Shown here in pieces: positions 1 through 8,574 of a stretch of 64,000 bases of DNA. A program made the position numbers and the translations under genes. The notes below the pieces were generated by a model. It saw nothing but the letters and a program-made list of their open reading frames with translations. It had not been told where the DNA came from and ran no database searches. Every line of letters starts with the position of its first letter. Position 1 is the stretch's first letter. The stretch spans positions 62,001 through 126,000 of the forward strand of contig JACKLO010000011.1 in NCBI GenBank assembly GCA_024235915.1. Direction: 5' to 3'. The stretch is from Burkholderiaceae bacterium. Lineage in GTDB: Bacteria > Pseudomonadota > Gammaproteobacteria > Burkholderiales > Burkholderiaceae_C.

Positions 1-832
1 GGTGCAGACGGCCTCGCGCCAGAAGACCGGCAAGCGTGTGTACGGCACGGGCTTCCCGATGGGTGTGGACTCGAGCGACTCGTTCTACTCGTTCCTGACC
101 TTCATGGACGCGCACAACGTGACCCTGGTCAGCGATTCCGGCAAGCTGCTGGTGGACGACCCGGCTGTGCGCCAAGGCCTGATCGACACCGTGAACGACT
201 ACGCCGGCGCCTACACGCGGGGCTGCACGCCGCCGTCGTCCACGGCCTGGAAGGACCCGGACAACAACGTCGCCTTCCACAACAAGACCATCGTGCTGAC
301 GCACAACGCGACGATCTCGATCGCGACCAAGTGGCTGGACGATTCCACGAACCCGAACCTGACCGCGGAACAGCGTGCGACGGCGAAGGACAACTACGAG
401 AACCGCATCGCCACCGCGGGGTTCCCGGCCAAGCCTGACGGCAGCAAGATGATCTACCGCGCGGCCGTCAAGACCGGCGTGATCTTCAAGGCGGCGAAGA
501 ACAAGGACGCGGCGCGCAAGTTCGTCAGCTTCCTGCTCGACGAGAAGAACCTGACGCCTTATGTCGAAGGCGCCAAGGGTCGCTGGTTCCCGGTGCTCAA
601 GACCAGCCAGCAGAGCCCGTTCTGGAAGGCCGACCCGCAGCGCCTGGCGGTCTACAACCAGTTCATGGCCGGCACCACGCCGTTCGAGTTCACGAAGAAC
701 TACAAGTTCACCACGCTGAACAACGAGAACGTCTGGGCCAAGGCCGTCAACCGGGTCGTCAGCGAGAAGTGGGCCACTGACAAGGCCGTGGACGAGATGA
801 TCGCCCGCATCAAGACGGTCGCTGGCAACTGA
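1..832 (+). CDS. ABC transporter substrate-binding protein, 3' part (5' end outside window)
   Basis: This is the C-terminal part, about 276 residues, of a periplasmic solute-binding protein of extracellular family 1, the class that delivers sugars or related solutes to MalFGK-type importers. The reading frame is open to the left window edge, so the signal peptide and N-terminal lobe are not visible. The visible part is rich in Asn, Thr and aromatic residues, as sugar-binding lobes are, with a late segment KAAKNKDAARKFVSFLLDEK typical of the family's C-terminal lobe. It is followed by two permease genes and an ATPase gene on the same strand, which supports the assignment. The ligand cannot be read from the sequence; a sugar or sugar acid is inferred from the neighbouring catabolic genes. 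Confidence 0.85.
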   Translation, partial: VQTASRQKTGKRVYGTGFPMGVDSSDSFYSFLTFMDAHNVTLVSDSGKLLVDDPAVRQGLIDTVNDYAGAYTRGCTPPSSTAWKDPDNNVAFHNKTIVLTHNATISIATKWLDDSTNPNLTAEQRATAKDNYENRIATAGFPAKPDGSKMIYRAAVKTGVIFKAAKNKDAARKFVSFLLDEKNLTPYVEGAKGRWFPVLKTSQQSPFWKADPQRLAVYNQFMAGTTPFEFTKNYKFTTLNNENVWAKAVNRVVSEKWATDKAVDEMIARIKTVAGN

Positions 833-1056
833 GACCCTGGGCCGGGTGCCCGGCCCGTGCAGATCGGCCACCTGTGGGTGGTGTGACTGCCGGGCCAGGC
901 TGCTGCATGCCCGGCCCGCCATTCGCTGAACCGCTTGCCCCGCCGGCCGGACCGCCCGGTCGGTAGGGTGGGCGACGTTCCAAGGATTCCCGTGAGCACG
1001 TCCCTGGTTGGGTCCACGTGCGCACCCCGGCGCCCCGCCCGGGCGAAGGCCTTCCG
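833..1056 (+). promoter_or_regulatory. Intercistronic GC-rich hairpins between binding-protein and permease genes
   Basis: The 224-base gap holds several strong inverted repeats. One is an 8-bp perfect stem at 839-846 with 849-856, just after the stop codon of the binding-protein gene. A second is a 7-bp stem at 889-895 with 909-915. Neither has a T-run. Such hairpins after a binding-protein gene are known in other importer operons to protect the upstream message and reduce read-through, giving more binding protein than permease. That role here is inference. Confidence 0.5.
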
Positions 1057-1926
1057 ATGAGCACCACCGCCACCCTGTCGCCGGCCGCGCCGCCGGCCAA
1101 GCCCAAAGGGTCGAACACCTGGCACCGCTGGGGTCGCATCCTCGTGGCGCCCTATGTGCTGGTGTTCCTGGTCTTTGTCCTCTATCCCGTGGGCTATGGC
1201 CTGTGGCTGGCGCGCGACCCGCAGAACTACGTGCAGCTGGCCAACGACCCGGTGTTCTTCCGCACCGTGGTCAACACCGTCATCTTCCTGGTGGTGGCGG
1301 TGAATCTGAAGATGATGATCGCGCTGGGCCTGTCGGGCTTCTTCGTGCAGAGCCGCTGGTGGATCAAGATCGTCGCGCTGATCTTCATCCTGCCCTGGGC
1401 CGTGCCGTCGATCCCGACCATCCTGTCGGTGCGCTTCATGCTGAACCCGGAGTGGGGCGTGATCAACACGCTGTACTTCAAGCTCACGGCGCTGGACGGC
1501 CCGAACTGGCTGAACGACCCGACGCTGGCCTTCAGCCTGTCGATGCTGATGCACATCTGGAAGTCGCTGCCGTTCTGGACACTGATCCTGGTGGCGGGCC
1601 GGCTCGCCATTCCCACCGAGCAGTACGAAGCCGCCAGCGTGGACGGCGCGACGCGCTGGCAGAAGTTCCGCTTCATCACCTGGCCGGCGATGAAGGGGCT
1701 GTACCTGACGTCCACCATCCTGTCGATGATCTGGACGCTGGGTGATTTCAACAGCGTCTACCTGCTCACCGGCGGTGGCCCGGCGGACCTGACGCACGTG
1801 CTGGCCACGCTGGGCATCCGCTACCTGCGCCTGGACCAGGTGGAACTGGCCATGGCCTCCATCGTGGTGGCACTGCCCCTGGTGCTGCCCCTGGTCTACG
1901 TGATGATGAAGCGGCTGAGCAAATGA
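1057..1926 (+). CDS. ABC transporter permease, MalF-like
   Basis: This gene encodes one of two inner-membrane permease subunits of the carbohydrate importer, about 289 residues. Membrane segments are evident near residues 30-52 and 70-100 and again in the C-terminal half. The EAA loop that docks on the ATPase lies near residue 189 (EQYEAASVDGATRW), as in MalF/UgpA-type permeases. I chose the ATG at 1057; an in-frame GTG lies 39 bases upstream but adds only a Pro/Arg-rich stretch with no membrane character. The protein is short for MalF and lacks the large periplasmic P2 insertion, like most UgpA-type members. The substrate is unknown. Confidence 0.9.
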   Translation: MSTTATLSPAAPPAKPKGSNTWHRWGRILVAPYVLVFLVFVLYPVGYGLWLARDPQNYVQLANDPVFFRTVVNTVIFLVVAVNLKMMIALGLSGFFVQSRWWIKIVALIFILPWAVPSIPTILSVRFMLNPEWGVINTLYFKLTALDGPNWLNDPTLAFSLSMLMHIWKSLPFWTLILVAGRLAIPTEQYEAASVDGATRWQKFRFITWPAMKGLYLTSTILSMIWTLGDFNSVYLLTGGGPADLTHVLATLGIRYLRLDQVELAMASIVVALPLVLPLVYVMMKRLSK

Positions 1927-1954
1927 GCACGACGCCGGCCCTGCGGAGGACACG

Positions 1955-2803
1955 ATGAAATTCAGCTGGCGCAAGGCCAACCGCGAGGCCCAGTTGTTGC
2001 TGGTGGGCATCCCGGTGCTGCTGTGGACACTGATCCCGGTCTACCACCTGTTCCTGTTCGCGATCTCGCCGCGTGACACGGCCACCAGCGGCAAGCTGTG
2101 GCCCGATCACCCGACGATGCAGAACTTCACCACGGTGTTCCAGCAGCAGCACTTCTACCTGAATCACTTCTGGCTGCAGCTGGGCAACTCGTTGCTGATC
2201 GCCGTGTCGGTGGGGGTGCTGACGCTGTTCGTCGCCACCTGTGCCGCCTTCGCCATCAGCCGGCTCAAGGTGCCGGGTGGGCGCACGGTGATGAACCTGG
2301 CGCTGTTCACCTACTTCATCCCGGCCGCGTTCCTGGCGGTGCCCATGTACAAGACCATGGCCAACTATGGCCTGCTCAACAGCAAGTGGTCCATGGTGCT
2401 GGCGATGGTGACCATCGCGTCGCCGTACTGCATCTGGGTGCTCAAGCAGGCGAGCGACAAGCTGCCCTGGGAGCTGGACGAGGCCGCACGCATCGACGGT
2501 GCGTCGCCGCTGCAGCTGTTCCGCCTGGTCTATGTGCCGCTGATGGTGCCGTCGCTGGTGGCAGTGGGCACCTATTCGCTGCTGCTGGCCTGGAACGAAT
2601 ACCTCTACGGTTTCCTGCTGCTGAGCAAGGAAACCGACCTCACGCTGGCGGTGGCGTTGGGCAACTTCCTGGCGGCCGACGATTCGCCGTGGGAACTGCT
2701 TATGGCCACCGGCTTCGTCTACGCGCTGCCGCCGGCAGCGATCTACTACGCATTCAAGCGCTACATGGTGTCGGGCCTGACGGCCGGCGCCGTGAAGAGC
2801 TGA
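1955..2803 (+). CDS. ABC transporter permease, MalG-like
   Basis: This is the second permease of the importer, 282 residues with about six membrane segments. The EAA loop is clear in the C-terminal half (WELDEAARIDGASPLQLF). The last segment ends in a short tail (MVSGLTAGAVKS) that matches the usual MalG end, which enters the translocation path. It lies 28 bases after the first permease and 10 before the ATPase gene, so the three are surely one transcription unit. A purine-rich stretch, GGAGGACACG, ends just before the ATG and contains the ribosome-binding site. Confidence 0.92.
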   Translation: MKFSWRKANREAQLLLVGIPVLLWTLIPVYHLFLFAISPRDTATSGKLWPDHPTMQNFTTVFQQQHFYLNHFWLQLGNSLLIAVSVGVLTLFVATCAAFAISRLKVPGGRTVMNLALFTYFIPAAFLAVPMYKTMANYGLLNSKWSMVLAMVTIASPYCIWVLKQASDKLPWELDEAARIDGASPLQLFRLVYVPLMVPSLVAVGTYSLLLAWNEYLYGFLLLSKETDLTLAVALGNFLAADDSPWELLMATGFVYALPPAAIYYAFKRYMVSGLTAGAVKS

Positions 2804-2813
2804 GGCCCCCAAG

Positions 2814-3863
<1,050 letters not shown>

Positions 3864-3866
3864 GCC

Positions 3867-4379
3867 GTGGGTGTTGCGCCGCGGGTGGTGGTGATGGGCG
3901 TCAGCGGGTGCGGCAAGAGCACCCTCGGCCGCCTGCTCGCCGACCGCCTGGGCGTGAACTTCGTCGAAGGCGACTCCCTGCACTCCGACCGCAACGTGGC
4001 CAAGATGGCGGCCGGCACGCCGCTGACCGATGCCGACCGCCACGGCTGGCTGCAGGCCGTGGCCGAGCAGCTCAACAACCCCACGGCGCAGGCCAGCGGT
4101 GTGGTGGCCTCGTGTTCCGCACTCAAGCGCATCTACCGCGACCTGTTGCGCGCCGGTGCGCCCGACCTGCGCTTCGTCTTCCTGCATGGCGACCCGGCCT
4201 TGCTGGCACAGCGCCTGGGCGGCCGCAGCGGCCACTACATGCCGGCGTCCCTGCTGCAGAGCCAGCTGGACACGTTGGAACCGCCGGGCGACGACGAATC
4301 ACCCATCCGATTGGACATTGCGCTGGCCCCTGAACTGCAGGTGCAGCGCACGCTCGACGCGCTGGAGGCGTCTTCATGA
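3867..4379 (+). CDS. gntK: Gluconokinase
   Basis: The 170-residue product is a GntK/IdnK-type kinase that phosphorylates D-gluconate with ATP to 6-phosphogluconate in the cytoplasm. The P-loop GVSGCGKST is near residues 11-19, followed by the family hallmark EGDSLHSDRNVAKMAAGTPL, which binds the sugar acid. The C-terminal segment HYMPASLLQSQLDTLEPP is also diagnostic. Translation probably starts at the GTG at 3867, 3 bases after the ATPase gene. The stop codon overlaps the next start as ATGA. Its product is the substrate of the Edd enzyme encoded near 43.4 kb. Confidence 0.95.
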   Translation: MGVAPRVVVMGVSGCGKSTLGRLLADRLGVNFVEGDSLHSDRNVAKMAAGTPLTDADRHGWLQAVAEQLNNPTAQASGVVASCSALKRIYRDLLRAGAPDLRFVFLHGDPALLAQRLGGRSGHYMPASLLQSQLDTLEPPGDDESPIRLDIALAPELQVQRTLDALEASS

Positions 4380-5146
4380 TCACCGCTGCAACCTTCCGGC
4401 TCGACGGCCGCGTGGCCCTGGTGACGGGCTCGTCCACCGGCATCGGCCTGGCCCTGGCCCGCGGCCTGGCGCAGGCCGGCGCCACGGTGGTCCTCAATGC
4501 GCGCGACGCGGCGCGGCTGGAGGCCACGCGCGCAGCCTTGCAGGCCGAGGGCCTGGACGCCCACGCCCGCGCTTTCGACGTCACCGACGCCGCGGCCGTC
4601 GAGGCGGCGGTGGCCGACATCGAGGACCACATCGGGCCCATCCACGTCCTGGTCAACAACGCAGGCATGACGCGCCGCGGTGCCTTCCATGAACAGCCGG
4701 CGGCCGACTGGCAGGCCATCCTGCGGCTCAACGTCGACAGCCTGTTCGTCGTCGGCCAGATCGTGGCCCGGCGCATGGTGGCGCGTGGGGCAGGGCGCAT
4801 CATCAACACCTGCTCGGTCATGAGCGAACTGGGCCGCCCCGGCACTGCGGCCTACACCGCCAGCAAGGGCGCGGTGAAGATGCTGACCAAGGGCATGGCC
4901 ATCGACCTGGGCCCGCTGGGCGTCAACGTCAACGGCATCGGGCCTGGCTACTTCCGCACCGAGCTGACGGCCTCGCTGGCGGCCGACGAAACCTTCACCC
5001 GTTGGCTGGTGGGCCGCACGCCCAGCCGGCGCTGGGGCGACGTGGAGGACCTGGCGCCTGCGGCCGTCTTCCTGGCCAGTGATGCCTCGCGCTTTGTCAA
5101 CGGGCACATCCTGTATGTGGACGGCGGCGTGACCGCCACGCTGTAG
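4376..5146 (+). CDS. idnO: 5-keto-D-gluconate 5-reductase-like short-chain dehydrogenase
   Basis: This 256-residue SDR closely resembles E. coli IdnO, which interconverts 5-keto-D-gluconate and D-gluconate with NAD(P)H. The cofactor motif GSSTGIG is near residues 19-25, NNAG near 97, and the catalytic pair in YTASKG near 159-163. IdnO-like stretches include SELGR, GYFRTELT and RTPSRRWGD. The gene overlaps gntK by 4 bases, and the idnK-idnO pairing is the known arrangement for ketogluconate use. Direction and exact substrate in this organism are inferred. A generic 3-oxoacyl reductase is the alternative, but the motif match makes that less likely. Confidence 0.82.
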   Translation: MITAATFRLDGRVALVTGSSTGIGLALARGLAQAGATVVLNARDAARLEATRAALQAEGLDAHARAFDVTDAAAVEAAVADIEDHIGPIHVLVNNAGMTRRGAFHEQPAADWQAILRLNVDSLFVVGQIVARRMVARGAGRIINTCSVMSELGRPGTAAYTASKGAVKMLTKGMAIDLGPLGVNVNGIGPGYFRTELTASLAADETFTRWLVGRTPSRRWGDVEDLAPAAVFLASDASRFVNGHILYVDGGVTATL

Positions 5147-5159
5147 GCATGATGCCGGC

Positions 5160-5549
5160 ATGAACACCTTCACCCAGGTCATCCTCTTCACCGACACCGA
5201 CGGCCGTGCGCGTTTCCGTGAGCAGGCCATCGCGCTGGACGAGGGCACGCCGCAGGCGAGGCTGTCGGCCCTGATGCCCAGCGGCGGCCTGCAGCTGCGC
5301 GAGAGCCCGGTGGGGTTTCGCAGCAGCTTCCATTGCACCGGCACGCCGCAGTGGGTGTTCATCCTCAGCGGCCAGATGGAGATCGGCCTGCAGGACGGCA
5401 GCAGCCGGGTCTTCGGACCGGGCCAGCACTTCTACTCGGCTGATACGCTGCCGGTCGGCGCGAACTTCGACGCCGCGCTGCATGGCCACTGGAGTCGACA
5501 GGTCGGCGACCAGCCGTTGGTGACCGCCTTCGTGCGCGGGGCGCCATGA
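5160..5549 (+). CDS. Small cupin-domain protein
   Basis: This 129-residue protein consists of one cupin-like beta-barrel. The central stretch PQWVFILSGQMEIGLQDGSS followed by GPGQHFY matches the spacing of cupin motifs 1 and 2. The usual metal ligands are incomplete: one His precedes the motif and the expected His-x-His and Glu are not all visible. It may therefore bind a ligand without a metal. It lies 13 bases after idnO and overlaps the regulator gene downstream by 4 bases, so it belongs to the operon. Its role is unknown; cupins in such operons are often isomerases or sensors of the sugar acid. Confidence 0.72.
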   Translation: MNTFTQVILFTDTDGRARFREQAIALDEGTPQARLSALMPSGGLQLRESPVGFRSSFHCTGTPQWVFILSGQMEIGLQDGSSRVFGPGQHFYSADTLPVGANFDAALHGHWSRQVGDQPLVTAFVRGAP

Positions 5550-6331
5550 AGCCCACCGTCCGCAATGTGCACGGCCACACGCTGCATGCCCTGGGCGAGG
5601 CCATCGTGGCCGGTCGCCACCCGGTGGGCAGCAGCATCCCGCCAGAGCCGCAGCTGTGCGAGGCCTACGGCGTCAGCCGCACGGTGGTGCGCGAGGCGAT
5701 CAAGTCGCTGGTGGCCAAGGGCATGCTCAGCACCGGGCCCAAGGTGGGCACGCGGGTGCTGCCGGCCGAACAATGGAACTGGTTCGATCCTGACCTCGTG
5801 GCCTGGCAGGGCAAGGCCGGTCTGTCCAAGGAGTTCCTGCGCGATCTGCAGGAACTGCGCCGTGTCGTGGAACCCGCGGCCGTGCGCCTGGCTGCCGAGC
5901 GGGCGACGCCGGCCGACATCGCCGCCATAGAGGATGCGTATGCGGGCATGAAGCAGGCCATCGAAGCCGGCGGCGACTACGTCACCTACGACCTGCGCTT
6001 CCACCAGGGCCTGCTGCGGGCCTGCCACAACCGCATGATGGTGCAGATGAGCAAGGCCATCGGGGCCCTGTTGCGCACCAGTTTCGAGATCTCCACCAGC
6101 AAGCCCGACGGTCCGCGCGAGTCGCTGCCGCTGCACCGCGCCGTGCTGGACGCCGTGATCGCGCGCCAGCCGGCCAAGGCGGAGAAGGCGATCCTGGTGC
6201 TGATCGACGGCGCGGCCGAGGACATCGACCTCGTGCTGGCCTCGCGTCGCAAACTGCCGTCGCTGGCGGCGCCACCGGTCAGCCTGCGGGCGCCGGCCCC
6301 GCCGAAAGCAGCCAAGGGAGTCAAGGCATGA
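5546..6331 (+). CDS. GntR-family transcriptional regulator (FadR/FCD subfamily)
   Basis: The 261-residue product has an N-terminal winged helix (about residues 10-75, including PPEPQLCEAYGVSRTVVREA) and a C-terminal FCD ligand domain (about 100-230). RFHQGLLRACHN carries FCD-type metal-binding histidines. FCD regulators of this class respond to sugar acids such as gluconate or galactonate. The Pro/Ala-rich last 25 residues look unstructured. The gene overlaps the cupin gene by 4 bases and the DenD-like gene by 4 bases, so it is co-transcribed with what it probably represses. No clear operator lies inside the operon; the main one should be upstream of the window. Confidence 0.9.
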   Translation: MKPTVRNVHGHTLHALGEAIVAGRHPVGSSIPPEPQLCEAYGVSRTVVREAIKSLVAKGMLSTGPKVGTRVLPAEQWNWFDPDLVAWQGKAGLSKEFLRDLQELRRVVEPAAVRLAAERATPADIAAIEDAYAGMKQAIEAGGDYVTYDLRFHQGLLRACHNRMMVQMSKAIGALLRTSFEISTSKPDGPRESLPLHRAVLDAVIARQPAKAEKAILVLIDGAAEDIDLVLASRRKLPSLAAPPVSLRAPAPPKAAKGVKA

Positions 6332-7338
6332 AGGTGTTGGTGACCGGCGGCGCCGGTTTTGTCGGCGCGCGCTTGGTGCGCACGCTGCTGGCACGCGGCA
6401 CGCTGGACGGGCGTGCGCTCACGCAGGTCGTGATCGCCGATCAGGCGCCGCCGCCGGCGGACCTGGCTGCCGATGCGCGGGTCGAGGTGCGCACCGGGCC
6501 GTTGCTGTCGCAGGTGGGGGCGCTGAAGGACGAGGCCTTCGACGGGGTCTTCCACCTGGCCTCGGCCGTGTCGGGCGAGTGCGAGGCCGATTTCGACCTC
6601 GGCCTGCGCAGCAACCTGGACAGCACGCGGGCCATGCTGGACGCGCTGCGTGCCCGTGTGGAGGCTGGCCACGCACCGGCGAAACTGGTCTTCAGCAGTT
6701 CGGTGGCCGTTTTCGGGCCCGACCCGGTGGTGCCACTGCCGGCGCTGGTGACCGACACCACGCTGCCCGCGCCGCAGACCAGCTACGGCATGCACAAGCT
6801 GGTGTGCGAGCACCTGATCGCCGACTGGACGCGCAAGGGCTTCGTCGACGGCCGCAGCGCCCGCCTGATGACGGTGGCGGTGCGCCCGGGGCGGCCCAAC
6901 GGCGCGGCCAGTTCCTTCTTCAGCGGCATCATCCGGGAACCGCTGGCGGGCGAGGCATCCATCTGCCCGGTGGACGAATCGGTGTCACACCCGTTGACCT
7001 CGGTGCGCGCCACGGTGGACGGCCTGATCACGGTGTTCGAGGCCAGCCGCGCCGCCTACGGCGGCCGCCTGGCGCTCAACCTGCCGGCGGTCAACGTCAC
7101 CGTGCGCCAGATGCTGGACGCACTGGAGGCCGTGGCCGGCCCGGCCGTGCGCGCCCGCGTGCGTTTCGAGCGCGACGAGCGCATCGCCGGCATCGTGGCC
7201 GGCTGGGCGCGGGGCGCCACGGCCGATCGGGCCGCGGCCCTGGGCCTGAAGCCCGAGCCGGACTTCGCCAGCATCATCCGCCAGTACATCGAGGACCACG
7301 CCGGCCACCCCACGGCGTTGAAAGGACTGCAGTCGTGA
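6328..7338 (+). CDS. denD: D-erythronate dehydrogenase-like NAD-dependent epimerase/dehydratase
   Basis: This 336-residue extended SDR starts with a Rossmann motif, GGAGFVG, and has the catalytic pair in YGMHK near residues 153-157. The stretches SSVAVFGP, VRPGRPNGAASSFFSGIIRE and HPLTSVR are typical of the DenD family, which oxidises the C2 hydroxyl of D-erythronate in four-carbon sugar-acid catabolism. The usual partners (OtnK-type kinase, OtnC-type aldolase, OtnI isomerase) are not in the window, so the physiological substrate may differ. The gene overlaps the regulator before it and the SDR after it, so it is translationally coupled to both. Confidence 0.78.
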   Translation: MKVLVTGGAGFVGARLVRTLLARGTLDGRALTQVVIADQAPPPADLAADARVEVRTGPLLSQVGALKDEAFDGVFHLASAVSGECEADFDLGLRSNLDSTRAMLDALRARVEAGHAPAKLVFSSSVAVFGPDPVVPLPALVTDTTLPAPQTSYGMHKLVCEHLIADWTRKGFVDGRSARLMTVAVRPGRPNGAASSFFSGIIREPLAGEASICPVDESVSHPLTSVRATVDGLITVFEASRAAYGGRLALNLPAVNVTVRQMLDALEAVAGPAVRARVRFERDERIAGIVAGWARGATADRAAALGLKPEPDFASIIRQYIEDHAGHPTALKGLQS

Positions 7339-8075
7339 ATTCCTATGACCTGAAGGGCCGCGTGGCCGTGATCACCGGCGGCGCGCAGGGCATCGGCTAC
7401 GCCACCAGCGAACGCCTGCTGGTCAGCGGCGCGCAGGTCGTGATCTGGGACATCGACGCCGGCAAGCTCGATGCGGCCTGCGCCGAACTGGGCAAGCTCG
7501 GCACGGTGAGCGGCCGGGTGGTGGAACTGACCGACGATGCGGCCGTCGCAGCCGCCAGCGCCACACTGCCGGCCATCGACATCCTGGTCAACAACGCCGG
7601 CATCACCGGTGGCAACGCCGCCACCTGGGACCTGGACCCGGTGGTTTGGCGGCGGGTGATCGAAGTGAACCTGATCGCGCCCTACCTGACCTGCCGTCAC
7701 GTGGCGCCGCGCATGAAGGCGGCAGGCCGCGGGCGCATCGTCAACATCGCTTCGGTGGCCGGCAAGGAAGGCAACCCCAATGCCAGCCACTACAGTGCCA
7801 GCAAGGCCGGCCTGATCGCGCTGACCAAGTCGCTGGCCAAGGAACTGGCCACCTCGGGGGTGCTCGTCAACGCCATCACCCCAGCCGTGGCCAAGACGGC
7901 GATGTTCGAGCAGATGACGCAGCAGCACATCGACTACATGCTGGGCAAGATCCCGATGGGCCGCTTCCTGATGCCCGAGGAGATCGCCAACATGGTGGCC
8001 TGGCTGAGCAGTGACGACTGCAGCTTCAGCACCGGCGCGGTGTTCGACATCACCGGCGGGCGCGCGACTTACTGA
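7335..8075 (+). CDS. Short-chain dehydrogenase/reductase, last gene of the sugar-acid operon
   Basis: The 246-residue product is a classical SDR with GGAQGIG near the N-terminus, NNAG near residue 88 and the catalytic YSASKAG about 155-161. The C-terminal RFLMPEEIANMVAWLSSD and FDITGG are standard for FabG-like dehydrogenases acting on sugars or hydroxy acids. I took the GTG at 7335, which overlaps the denD stop codon as GTGA; the same frame is open far upstream but only as a shadow of denD. The substrate is unknown. A sugar, sugar acid or lactone fits the operon best. Confidence 0.85.
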   Translation: MNSYDLKGRVAVITGGAQGIGYATSERLLVSGAQVVIWDIDAGKLDAACAELGKLGTVSGRVVELTDDAAVAAASATLPAIDILVNNAGITGGNAATWDLDPVVWRRVIEVNLIAPYLTCRHVAPRMKAAGRGRIVNIASVAGKEGNPNASHYSASKAGLIALTKSLAKELATSGVLVNAITPAVAKTAMFEQMTQQHIDYMLGKIPMGRFLMPEEIANMVAWLSSDDCSFSTGAVFDITGGRATY

Positions 8076-8574
8076 GTCCCCAAGGGCCGGGATCTCCGCG
8101 CCCGGCCCCCTGAGAGGGCGCCAGGAGACCTGGGGCGGCCGGGCGTTTCCCTTTTGGCTTGCAGACCGGTCTGACCGACACGAATCGTGGGGCCGTTGCG
8201 TGTCCACGCCCAGCCCCGTGCGATTAGTGGCATGCGTCCCTGATTGCGCCGGCGATATTCGCAGCTGAGCCGTCTCTTGTGCGGGGAAAGGCCTGACGCT
8301 GGCGGGTGGCGCAGTTGTCACAATCGTCGAAAACAGGGAGCCCGGCAGGGTATCCCAAGTGCATCGTCATCGGCCCTGCGGGGCCTGAATCCTGTTGGCT
8401 CTGGCATCGAGCCCCGTGCGCCGTGCCCGTCCGTCTCTCCCTCGACGCGCATCGTCGTCTCCCCGACGACGGCGGGAGCCGACGTCGGTGAGGACGCGCC
8501 GGCCCTCATCCACCGGCCCGGGTTCAGCTGACCGGGGCGTCGTGTCCGGCGTTCATCGTGCACGAGGACATCAG
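8076..8574. other. 499-base intergenic region between sugar-acid operon and PQQ dehydrogenase
   Basis: I see no convincing gene here; short open frames lack ribosome-binding sites and family features. Two things stand out. Just after the operon is an 8-bp stem with a 9-base loop (8084-8091 with 8101-8108), probably its transcription end though without a T-run. Further on, the palindrome AGACCGGTCT at 8163-8172 could be a regulator site. The remainder presumably holds the promoter of the dehydrogenase gene, but I could not pick a convincing -35/-10 pair. Confidence 0.5.
8084..8108 (+). terminator. Hairpin after the sugar-acid operon
   Basis: GGGCCGGG at 8084-8091 pairs with CCCGGCCC at 8101-8108, nine bases after the last stop codon of the operon. 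There is no following T-run, so this may be a Rho-assisted end or an RNA 3'-protecting structure rather than a strong intrinsic terminator. Confidence 0.45.

Noticed and set aside
8244..8531. Short plus-strand frames in the gap before the PQQ dehydrogenase
   Set aside because: No start signal, no recognisable domain and different codon use from neighbours.
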